In this document: in pieces, positions 57,505 to 64,000 of the stretch | Numbering within the stretch: position 1 is the first letter of the stretch | Layout of the letters: the number at the start of each line of letters is the position of its first letter | DNA from: Alkalilimnicola sp. S0819 | GTDB lineage: Bacteria > Pseudomonadota > Gammaproteobacteria > Nitrococcales > WHIW01 | Assembly (NCBI RefSeq): GCF_009295635.1 | Contig: NZ_WHIW01000003.1 | Span: 124,001-188,000, forward strand | DNA: 64,000 nucleotides | Direction: 5' to 3' | Position numbers and translations under genes: made by a program | The notes under the pieces: generated by a model | Database searches by the model: none | What the model saw: only the letters and a program-made list of their open reading frames with translations | What the model was told of the DNA's origin: nothing

Positions 57505-58140
57505 CTATCGAGCTTCGAAACGGATATCGCCGAACCAGGCCTCGGCCTGGCCGCCGGTGTTGTCGCAATCGGTCATCAGCGCAACGCCGTCGATGACGTC
57601 GATTTCCCGCTCGTGCAGGCGGCGAAAGTCCTCCCGCACATCGCGCCGCTCCTCGCGCCAGGCGCCGGTATCGCGTTCCCCGGAGCGCAGGGCCAGCATC
57701 ATGGCATTGCCGGTAAAGGCATTGGGCCAGGCCTGCCCGCGGGGTTCGCCGCCGGCCCAGACATAGTTCACGGCCAGGGTGCGCCAGGGAAGCAGGCCGC
57801 CATCCACCACCACATAGACCCGGGCGGCGTAATCGTCGCCGGCCTTGCTGCGCTCGTCATTGCCCTGGAAAACCTCGTCCACCCGCCAGCGCCAACGCAG
57901 GATGGGTGTTTCCCGCAGGTCCACTTCCTGCTCCCGGTAGAGCACCGAGGCCGTACCGTCGCAACTGGCATGCAGTACCTGGCGGCCATTTTGCTCTTCC
58001 AGGCGGTAGCGGCTGTTGCCCTCGAAGGAACGCTCTTCCCAACCTGACAGGCCGGTCCGGGAAAAGGCCGGGATCTCGGCCGCCGTGGCACTGGCGAGCA
58101 GCAGCAGCAAGGGGATCGATGAAAACAGCCCGGGTCGCAT
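57505..58140 (-). CDS. DUF3047 family periplasmic protein
   Basis: Protein of 211 residues with a signal peptide (about 1-21, ending ASATA). The mature part matches DUF3047 proteins: TILRWRWRV-type strand, the DDYAARVYVVVDG segment, NYVWAGGEPRGQAWPNAF and a terminal VALMTDCDNTGGQAEAWFGDI. The fold is expected to be a beta sandwich; function unknown. The ATG at 58140 is preferred over 58155 because GAGAGG lies six bases before it. It is transcribed with the DedA-flavoenzyme gene. Confidence 0.85.
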   Translation of the reverse strand: MRPGLFSSIPLLLLLASATAAEIPAFSRTGLSGWEERSFEGNSRYRLEEQNGRQVLHASCDGTASVLYREQEVDLRETPILRWRWRVDEVFQGNDERSKAGDDYAARVYVVVDGGLLPWRTLAVNYVWAGGEPRGQAWPNAFTGNAMMLALRSGERDTGAWREERRDVREDFRRLHEREIDVIDGVALMTDCDNTGGQAEAWFGDIRFEAR

Positions 58141-58158
58141 GAGCGCCTCTCTCATGAG

Positions 58159-58287
58159 TCAAATGAAAGCCGCCGCATGGCGCCCCTGCGCCAGCGGGTA
58201 ATCCGGCCCGTCGGCGATGGGCCGATGACAGGAGCGCCGGCAGGGGTGGTCATACGGGAACGCCCGAAAGGCGAGGGCCGGATCCAT
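58159..58287 (-). CDS. Possible 42-residue small protein upstream of DUF3047
   Basis: On the minus strand ATG at 58287 to TGA at 58159 encodes 42 residues beginning MDPALAFRAFPYDHPCRRSC, with two cysteines. GAGGAG stands nine bases before the ATG, a good ribosome site, and the stop lies 18 bases before the DUF3047 start, so it could be the first gene of that operon. I know no family. The remaining intergenic sequence to arsS (58288-58456) shows no riboswitch that I recognise. Confidence 0.35.
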   Translation of the reverse strand: MDPALAFRAFPYDHPCRRSCHRPIADGPDYPLAQGRHAAAFI

Positions 58288-58456
58288 ATTGGTATTCTCC
58301 TCGGCGGTCAGCTACCCCCCAGTTAATCGCGCCGCCCGAGCGGCGTCTATACGTGAAGCCCCGTATCCGGGGGTAGGGGTTGGTACTTATTGTCAGCCGC
58401 CTGCAATTGCGGGAGCCTGTAGCCCGCTACCTTAATAACGCTTTTCAGGAGTCGCC

Positions 58457-59425
58457 ATGCACGCCGTGCTGCCCTTGCTTCGCGATACCGATTTCCCTCG
58501 GCTGCGCCGCGGGGCCCTGGAGACCTTGCAGATGAACCTGGGCTACCGCTGCAACCAGGCCTGTCTGCACTGTCACGTGAATGCCGGCCCCAGTCGCAAG
58601 GAGGCCATGGATCTGGAGACCATGGAGCTTGCCCTGGAGGTGTCGCGGCGTCGCGGCGTACGTACCCTGGACCTGACCGGGGGCGCGCCGGAGTTGAACG
58701 TGCATTTTCGAGAACTGGTGCGTCGAGCGCGCAAACAGGGCATACACGTGATCGACCGCTGCAACCTGACCGTGCTCAGTGAGCCGGGGCAGGAGGATCT
58801 GGCGGAATTTCTCGCCGAGCATGACGTGGAGGTGATCGCCTCCATGCCCTGCTATTCCGCCGACAATGTGGACAGCCAGCGGGGCGATGGCGTGTTCCAG
58901 CGCAGCATCGCCGGCTTGCGCCAGCTCAATGCTCTGGGCTACGGCGTGGAGGGCAGCGGGCGGGCACTCAACCTGGTCTACAACCCGCTGGGTCCCACCC
59001 TGCCGCCGGGCCAGGAAGCGCTACAGGCCGATTACAAACGCGAACTGCGTGCCCGTTTCGGTGTGGTCTTCACGGGGCTGTTCACGCTCGCCAACATGCC
59101 CATACAACGCTTCGGCAGCACACTGATTTCCCGTGGCCAGTTCGCGGATTACATGCGCCTGCTCAAGGAGAATCACAAGCCGGAGAATGTTCCTCAGGTG
59201 ATGTGCCGCGGCCTGGTGAGCGTGGATTATCAGGGCTATCTGTACGATTGCGATTTCAACCAGATGCTCGGGCTGCCCCTGCAAGCCGTGGACGCGGCGC
59301 GTCCGCATCTGCGGGATCTGTTGGAGACGGATACCGAGGGCCGCGCGATCACTGTGGCCGACCACTGTTACGGCTGCACCGCGGGGCAGGGCAGCAGTTG
59401 TGGCGGCGCGTTGCAGGGTGCGTGA
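58457..59425 (+). CDS. arsS: ArsS-type radical SAM protein (arsenosugar family)
   Basis: Radical SAM enzyme of 322 residues. The 4Fe-4S cluster cysteines are C32, C36 and C39 (YRCNQACLHCHV), followed by DLTGGAPELNVHF. The C-terminal signature CYGCTAGQGSSCGG (C304, C307, C315) is typical of the ArsS family, which contains both cysteine and selenocysteine forms; no in-frame TGA is present, so this is a cysteine form. ArsS is tied to arsenosugar synthesis in other organisms. AGGAG precedes the ATG, and the stop abuts the glycosyltransferase start. Confidence 0.88.
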   Translation: MHAVLPLLRDTDFPRLRRGALETLQMNLGYRCNQACLHCHVNAGPSRKEAMDLETMELALEVSRRRGVRTLDLTGGAPELNVHFRELVRRARKQGIHVIDRCNLTVLSEPGQEDLAEFLAEHDVEVIASMPCYSADNVDSQRGDGVFQRSIAGLRQLNALGYGVEGSGRALNLVYNPLGPTLPPGQEALQADYKRELRARFGVVFTGLFTLANMPIQRFGSTLISRGQFADYMRLLKENHKPENVPQVMCRGLVSVDYQGYLYDCDFNQMLGLPLQAVDAARPHLRDLLETDTEGRAITVADHCYGCTAGQGSSCGGALQGA

Positions 59426-60037
59426 ATGGCGCACCTGATCGTCTTTGCCAAGGCTCCCATGCCGGGACGGGTAAAGACCCGGCTGGCCAGAGCGGTGGGT
59501 GACCGGGCCGCGGCGCGAATCGCCACCCACATGCTCGATCACACCCTGGCCCAGGTCTGCGGCGCCGGGCTTGGCAGTGGCGAGCTGTGCGGCGCGCCGG
59601 ACCGGGACCCTGTACTGGCGCGGGCGGCGGCGGAGGCCGGGCTGGCGCATACGGATCAGGGCGAGGGCGATCTGGGTGTGCGCATGCACCGAGCCATCGC
59701 GCGCGCGCTGAAGGCGCACGAGGAAGTTCTGCTGATCGGCACGGATTGCCCCGCGCTGGATGCGGGCCGGCTTGGGCGCGCCGCCGCGCGGCTGAAGGCA
59801 GGCACAACGGCGGTTTTCTACCCCACCCGGGATGGCGGCTATTGTCTGGTGGGCCTGCGCCGGGAGAACCGGCACTTGTTCACCGATATAGCCTGGAGTA
59901 CCCCACGGGTTATGGCGGCGACCCGGGAGCGGCTGAAGACATTGGGCTGGGACTGGTGGGAAGGCGAAGTGCTGGAAGATGTGGATGAACCACCACAGCT
60001 GTCCAGCTTGCCGGCCGCCTGGCTCGCGCCCGGCTGA
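59426..60037 (+). CDS. TIGR04282-type glycosyltransferase, ArsS partner
   Basis: GT-A-fold protein of 203 residues related to the TIGR04282 family, which is annotated with arsenosugar biosynthesis and commonly sits beside arsS. Features: LIVFAKAPMPGRVKTRLA at the N-terminus (nucleotide loop), LLIGTDCPALD (the aspartate metal site) and PTRDGGYCLVGLR. The start directly follows the arsS stop, so the two are co-translated. The donor and acceptor are unknown here. Confidence 0.85.
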   Translation: MAHLIVFAKAPMPGRVKTRLARAVGDRAAARIATHMLDHTLAQVCGAGLGSGELCGAPDRDPVLARAAAEAGLAHTDQGEGDLGVRMHRAIARALKAHEEVLLIGTDCPALDAGRLGRAAARLKAGTTAVFYPTRDGGYCLVGLRRENRHLFTDIAWSTPRVMAATRERLKTLGWDWWEGEVLEDVDEPPQLSSLPAAWLAPG

Positions 60038-60058
60038 GTCGCCCCGGGACCAGCTTTC

Positions 60059-61915
60059 TCAGTGGCCCGCCACGGTACGATTGCGGCCGCCCTCCTTGGC
60101 AGCGTACAAGGCCCGGTCGGCGGCTTGCATCAAACCGGCCACGTGCACGCCCGGCACCGGTATGATCGCGGCAAGGCCGATGCTCACCGTCAGCCGCCCC
60201 GGTGCCGGCGCCACGGGGAAGGGTATGGCGGCTTCAGCCAGCCCGCGGTGAATCCGACCCGCCACCTCTTGGGCCCCCTTTTCATCGGTTTCCGGCAACA
60301 GCACCACGAATTCCTCGCCACCGTATCGCGCCACTAGATCCGCCGGGCGGGACACCGCGCGCCGCAGCGCTTTTCCGACCCGGATGAGCGCCTGGTCGCC
60401 TTCGCTGTGGCCGTAGCTGTCGTTATAGAGCTTGAAGCGGTCCACATCCACAAGCAGCAGTGCCAGCGGCAGGCTTCTGCGCCGGGCGCGGCGCCACTCC
60501 CTTGGCAGAGCCTCGTCGAAGGCGCGGCGGTTGGCGATGCCCAGCAGCGGATCCGTGTAGGAGAGACACTCCAGCTCCTTGTTGCGCACCTGCAATGTCT
60601 TCTGTATCTGCTTGAACTCGGTGATGTCCTGAGCGAGAAGCAGCACCTGTTCCACCTCATCGGCCTCATCGCGCAAAGGCGCTCCGATGACCTTGTAACA
60701 CCGGTCGCCGTAGGCGATTTCCCCGCCAGACTCCGCGCCGGTCAGCGCGGTTCGGGCGATCTCCGTGAGGGCCTGAGCGCTGGGTGGCGGATGAACGTCC
60801 GCCAGCGATTGCCCGATCAATGCCGCATTATCCAGCCCAAGCTCGTCGGCAAGAGGCTTCCCCTCGGCGAAGACGTAGCGCAGTTCGGCATCCAGCACAG
60901 CCACTCGGCCGCTGGGCAGGCGGCGAGTGATCTCCCGCGCCAGTGTTTCCGCGCGGTGCTGTTCCTGCGCCTGGCGCAAGGTGTTCTCGTTGGCTTGCTC
61001 TGCAACGCGCAAGGCCCGGCGCACCATACGGATGGCGAACAGCGCGCCGCCACCGAGGGCGATCAAGATCACTGCGGTCCAGAACCACTCCAGCCACAGA
61101 GCATTGATCAACAGGCTGTAAGGGCTCCCGACGGCCACCTCTACCGGGTATCCGCGCAAGCCCTTTCTGACGTAAAGGTTCTCCTCCCCGCGCCCACCCC
61201 AGGGCGCGATACCACGTTCTGCGGGAGCCCAGCCCGGCACTATGCGCTGCTCCGAATCGGACAAGGAGGCTTCGTTGCGGCTGCGGGTGAGCAAGGCGCC
61301 ATTGTCCAGGTACATGAGCAGACGACGATCGGAGGCCTCCGGCAGCAGGGCGTAAAAGCGCTCGAAATAGTTCACGTCCAGCATGGCCACCACGATCCCG
61401 GCGAAAGCCCCCCCTTGGGGCGCCAGCCCCATACTGACCGGTACCAGGTATCGGCCGCTGCCCGCACCCACCACCGGCGCACTGATTCGCAGCGAGGGGT
61501 CAGTTCGATGGGCGTGGAAGTAATCCCGCTCGCCAATGACCGTGCCCAGCATCTCCGTCGGGCCACCACTCCAGAAACGTACCCTCCCTTCACTGTCGAC
61601 CATGGCCAGAGAGGTCAGTTGCGGGAGCTGATCCAGCCGCCGCCGCAGAGAAGCGGCGTATTCCAAGGCGCTGGCAACTTCGTCCAGGCTCGTATCGTGG
61701 ACCAGCCCGACCACGTCCGTGAGCACGGTTTCCGCGGAGGCGAGGGACAGCTCCGCGTGCTCTGCAAACAAGCGCGCTTCCACCTCCAGCCGCGCAAATC
61801 GGCTGGAGGTGGCATCACGGTAATCGGACCAGGCATCCAGCAGGGCGAGCACACCGAGCAGACTGAGCGCGTAAAATGCATATTGGCGCAAGAGGTGCTG
61901 GGGTGTTTTTACCAC
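60059..61915 (-). CDS. Cache-PAS-GGDEF diguanylate cyclase
   Basis: Inner-membrane protein of 618 residues. A membrane helix (about 8-27), a periplasmic double-Cache-like sensor (about 30-275, DYFHAHR and SGRYLVPVSMGL), a second helix (about 282-302), a PAS domain (about 330-445) and a GGDEF domain follow. The catalytic motif is GGEEF at 532-536, preceded by LLVDVDRFKLYNDSYGH, so cyclase activity is expected. No inhibitory RxxD site was recognised. It converges on the arsS operon. Confidence 0.92.
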   Translation of the reverse strand: MVKTPQHLLRQYAFYALSLLGVLALLDAWSDYRDATSSRFARLEVEARLFAEHAELSLASAETVLTDVVGLVHDTSLDEVASALEYAASLRRRLDQLPQLTSLAMVDSEGRVRFWSGGPTEMLGTVIGERDYFHAHRTDPSLRISAPVVGAGSGRYLVPVSMGLAPQGGAFAGIVVAMLDVNYFERFYALLPEASDRRLLMYLDNGALLTRSRNEASLSDSEQRIVPGWAPAERGIAPWGGRGEENLYVRKGLRGYPVEVAVGSPYSLLINALWLEWFWTAVILIALGGGALFAIRMVRRALRVAEQANENTLRQAQEQHRAETLAREITRRLPSGRVAVLDAELRYVFAEGKPLADELGLDNAALIGQSLADVHPPPSAQALTEIARTALTGAESGGEIAYGDRCYKVIGAPLRDEADEVEQVLLLAQDITEFKQIQKTLQVRNKELECLSYTDPLLGIANRRAFDEALPREWRRARRRSLPLALLLVDVDRFKLYNDSYGHSEGDQALIRVGKALRRAVSRPADLVARYGGEEFVVLLPETDEKGAQEVAGRIHRGLAEAAIPFPVAPAPGRLTVSIGLAAIIPVPGVHVAGLMQAADRALYAAKEGGRNRTVAGH

Positions 61916-61988
61916 TGTCTGATCTCCCTCGCTGAACAGGAGTTCGGTGGATGCTCACTGCGACATCCTGGAAGTTAGTGTGCACGCC

Positions 61989-62020
61989 ATCGCTTCCGCC
62001 TCCACCGCCACGGAAGCGAT
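61989..62020. repeat. 10-bp perfect inverted repeat in a gene gap
   Basis: ATCGCTTCCG (61989-61998) and its exact complement (62011-62020) flank 12 bases, in the 223-base gap between two minus-strand genes. It could end the upstream transcript or serve as an operator for the diguanylate cyclase gene; there is no T tract. Confidence 0.4.
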
Positions 62021-62138
62021 GAAGGCGGAGGCGCTGCGCCGGCAGTGTGTTTCTTTCCCAGGTCGCCATCACCGCTCCTGCCGGTGGCCCGGGCTGTGCG
62101 ATTGGCGAGAAGAGTGCGGTGCAACCGCTGGGAATTGG

Positions 62139-62648
62139 TCAGTGCCTCCCTAAACCATGGTGGCGGTGTTTCTGGCTGATGCCCACGTAAGTCCAGGCCA
62201 GGACAAGACCGAAAGCCAGGTGGGCGATCACCGTCACGGCATTGCGGGCGCCGGCGAACCACGGCCACAGCGCGGTAAAGCCGTAGAAGTTGACCAGGTA
62301 AACCGCCAGGCCGAAGCCGGCACCCGCCACCAGCGCCGTCGACAGGCGCACACCACCGAAAACCCAGGCGAAAATGCCGGCAAGCACCCAGGAAAGCACG
62401 AAGTGGACGATCAGCGCGGTCAGCACGATGCCGGCATCGAAGCCGGCCGGCGGCGGCAGCACGCCCGAACCCAGCACCATGGCCGCAATCATTCGCGGCG
62501 GCCCCCAGGGACTACCCCCCAGGAACAGTGGCACCATGAGCATTTCCAGCAACAGAAAGACGGCCCCGGCCAGCAGGCCGCTCCACAGCACAGGCCGCCA
62601 TTCCAGTTCCTGGTGCCCAATCAAGGTGTGTACATGTACTTGTGCCAT
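62139..62648 (-). CDS. Four-helix inner-membrane protein of unknown function
   Basis: Protein of 169 residues with about four membrane helices (LWSGLLAGAVFLLLEMLMVPL, MIAAMVLGSG, LTALIVHFVLSWVLAGIFAW, FGLAVYLVNFYGFTALWPWF). Similar short proteins are sometimes annotated as sodium:proline symporters, but it is far too short for that family. The ATG at 62648 follows a perfect AGGAGGTG. No catalytic motif is seen. The 288 bases upstream to the next gene hold nothing recognisable. Confidence 0.75.
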   Translation of the reverse strand: MAQVHVHTLIGHQELEWRPVLWSGLLAGAVFLLLEMLMVPLFLGGSPWGPPRMIAAMVLGSGVLPPPAGFDAGIVLTALIVHFVLSWVLAGIFAWVFGGVRLSTALVAGAGFGLAVYLVNFYGFTALWPWFAGARNAVTVIAHLAFGLVLAWTYVGISQKHRHHGLGRH

Positions 62649-62936
62649 CGCCGCACCTCCTGCGCGAATAACCCTGACGCAGGTAAGGGATGCCGCTCGG
62701 CGGTGTCCTTTGCAATACGTGATAACCCCTACGGCAAGGCCACGCGCTGTGGTCCCAAGGGAAAGGGCCGCCGCGGGCGTTCCCCGGCATGCATGCGGCA
62801 GGCGCCGGGACAAGGCCGGATCGCGGGCTGGGCAACTCGCGCGTTTGCCGGGCTCATCCGGTGATAAGTCATTCGGCCCAGCCTGCCGATGATGCCCTGG
62901 GTACACGCTGTGGCCATGGTGATACTGAACAGATGG

Positions 62937-63899
62937 TTATTCCTGATGGGGAAACAGCCGCTCCGGTAGCCAGGCCAGAAACACCAACATGCCAAACAGC
63001 TCCACCAGCGACTGCAGCACGATCGCCACTGCGGCCAACTCCCAGCCCGACGGCAGGGCCAAGGCGAACGGCAGCATCATGAAGGAGTTTCGCGTGCCCA
63101 GGCTGAAGGTCAGAGTCCGGGCCGCCGGCGGGGGCAGGGCGAAGGCACGGGACAGCCAGCGCCCGAACAGGGCCGCGCCGACCAGATACGCGATAAACAC
63201 CAGCGCAACCCGGCCGAGCATGTCCAGGCCAGCCAATACGGTCTGTACCTGGGAGGCGGCGATGAAAAACACCACCAGCGCGAGCAGCGGCACCGGCCAG
63301 CCGCCGAGGCGGCGGATCGTGCCTCGCCAAACCTCGTGTTGTCGCGCGGCACCTTGCATCCAGCCGGCGAACAGCAGCGGCATGAGCAGAATCCCCAGCA
63401 CCACGGCCAGCAACGTTCCCGGGTCGAATGCCGGCAGCAGTTCGCGCCCCAGGAAAAGCCATAGATACATCGGCAACAATAACAGCTGCAGCAGCAGATT
63501 GATGGGCGTCACCACCACGGCGCGCCGCGCATCGCCTCCACCGAGCTGGACGAAGGTGACGAACCAGTCCGTGCAGGGCACCAACAGCACAAGCAACACC
63601 CCGAGCCGGATGGCATCAGAGGCCGGCAGCAGGGCCAAAAGCCCCCAGACAAAGACCGGCACCAACAGGAAGTTGCCGATCAGCACCGCGGCGATGAAGC
63701 GGGCGTCGCGAAAAGCCTGACCCGGCCGCGCCAGTGGTATCTGGGTGAAGGTGGTGAAAAGCAGCAAGGCTAGCAGAGGCCAAAGCAGGGTATCGACATG
63801 ACTGAATGCCGCGGGAAAGGTGTTGCCCAGGATCAGCCCCAGGGTGATCGCCAACAGATACAGCCAGACCTGGTTGCGCTCGAGTTGGATGCGAGTCAC
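62937..63899 (-). CDS. ACR3/bile acid:sodium symporter-superfamily permease
   Basis: Inner-membrane transporter of 320 residues with about ten helices. The conserved VPCTDWFVTF segment, with its cysteine, and LGTRNSFMMLPFALALP near the end place it in the ACR3/BASS superfamily, often annotated as an arsenic resistance permease. Its closeness to arsS makes arsenite or organoarsenical export an attractive inference but not proven; no arsR or arsC gene is seen. The GTG at 63899 gives the family-typical N-terminus; an upstream GTG at 63968 is less likely. Confidence 0.8.
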   Translation of the reverse strand: MTRIQLERNQVWLYLLAITLGLILGNTFPAAFSHVDTLLWPLLALLLFTTFTQIPLARPGQAFRDARFIAAVLIGNFLLVPVFVWGLLALLPASDAIRLGVLLVLLVPCTDWFVTFVQLGGGDARRAVVVTPINLLLQLLLLPMYLWLFLGRELLPAFDPGTLLAVVLGILLMPLLFAGWMQGAARQHEVWRGTIRRLGGWPVPLLALVVFFIAASQVQTVLAGLDMLGRVALVFIAYLVGAALFGRWLSRAFALPPPAARTLTFSLGTRNSFMMLPFALALPSGWELAAVAIVLQSLVELFGMLVFLAWLPERLFPHQE

Positions 63900-63935
63900 C
63901 GGAGTAACTTCTCTATTGATCGCTCGCCGGATTGT

Positions 63936-63957
63936 GCCCGCTGCACTAGGAGCGGGC
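63936..63957. repeat. 7-bp hairpin upstream of the ACR3-like gene
   Basis: GCCCGCT (63936-63942) and AGCGGGC (63951-63957) enclose eight bases, 37 bases before the start of the permease gene. It could be a terminator of an upstream transcript or an operator. The last 43 bases of the window show nothing more. Confidence 0.35.
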
Positions 63958-64000
63958 CGTGGGAGCACCGCAGGCCGGCAGCCTGGGCGAAGCCGAGTTG

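Noticed and set aside
58288-58456. Riboswitch or other structured leader upstream of arsS
   Set aside because: Several small GC hairpins are present but no conserved riboswitch core (cobalamin, SAM, TPP) could be recognised.

Overview
The window is chromosomal DNA of a GC-rich gammaproteobacterium. The evidence is the order rpoE-rseA-rseB-rseC-mucD-lepA-lepB-rnc-era-recO-pdxJ-acpS, the fabA-fabB pair, a GacS/GacA two-component pair with gacA next to uvrC-pgsA, and a pgsA-tRNA-Gly-tRNA-Cys-tRNA-Leu block laid out as in E. coli (glyW-cysT-leuZ). Protein sequences lie between pseudomonads and the purple-sulfur/halophilic (Chromatiales-like) gammaproteobacteria; I cannot name the genus.

Layout. 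1-5057: nadB (cut by the window edge) divergent from the envelope-stress sigma factor, its anti-sigma module and a periplasmic protease. 5117-11626: a perfect hairpin terminator, then lepA-lepB-DUF4845-rnc-era-recO-pdxJ-acpS, many of them overlapping. 11636-14338: GacS hybrid kinase on the minus strand. 14411-18115: cysM, an exonuclease, rlmD and nudF. 18089-20748: a frameshifted secretin-like gene, a DUF7931-type gene and purB, all minus. 20875-26321: fumC, a RibD-type reductase (minus), gacA, uvrC, pgsA. 26343-28734: tRNA genes and the wreck of an integrated element. It splits a tRNA-Leu gene into two halves about 2 kb apart and contains a complete tRNA-Leu(UAA) on the other strand, a phage-type MarR regulator, a broken integrase and an IS3-like remnant. 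28817-36963: an NSS transporter, a large palindromic repeat, fabB/fabA, a YcgN-type protein, slt and prfC. 37131-54165: signalling and metabolism, with two GGDEF/EAL proteins, a Pat-type acyltransferase, alaA, dusB, an SDR, a GAF-PAS kinase fused to a receiver, Hsp20, a trehalose-phosphatase-like protein and an EEP phosphatase. 54463-63899: MscS, a DedA-flavoenzyme fusion, DUF3047, an ArsS-type radical SAM enzyme with its glycosyltransferase partner, a Cache-GGDEF protein, a small membrane protein and an ACR3/bile-acid-type transporter.

How the genes work together. The first 11.6 kb couples envelope stress control to translation, protein export, RNA processing and cofactor genes. GacS and GacA are encoded about 9 kb apart and probably form one phosphorelay. 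Three c-di-GMP enzymes and two complex kinases indicate strong investment in lifestyle switching. The right-hand end has an arsenic flavour: ArsS and the TIGR04282-type glycosyltransferase are adjacent, with an ACR3-like permease about 3 kb further on.

The observations most worth a second look are the split tRNA-Leu with an apparent in-element replacement, the ArsS/glycosyltransferase/DUF3047/DedA-flavoenzyme locus, the 190-base palindrome upstream of fabB's terminator, and the frameshift in a seven-G run of the secretin-like gene. All assignments come from reading the sequence and recalled family knowledge; no database search was run.
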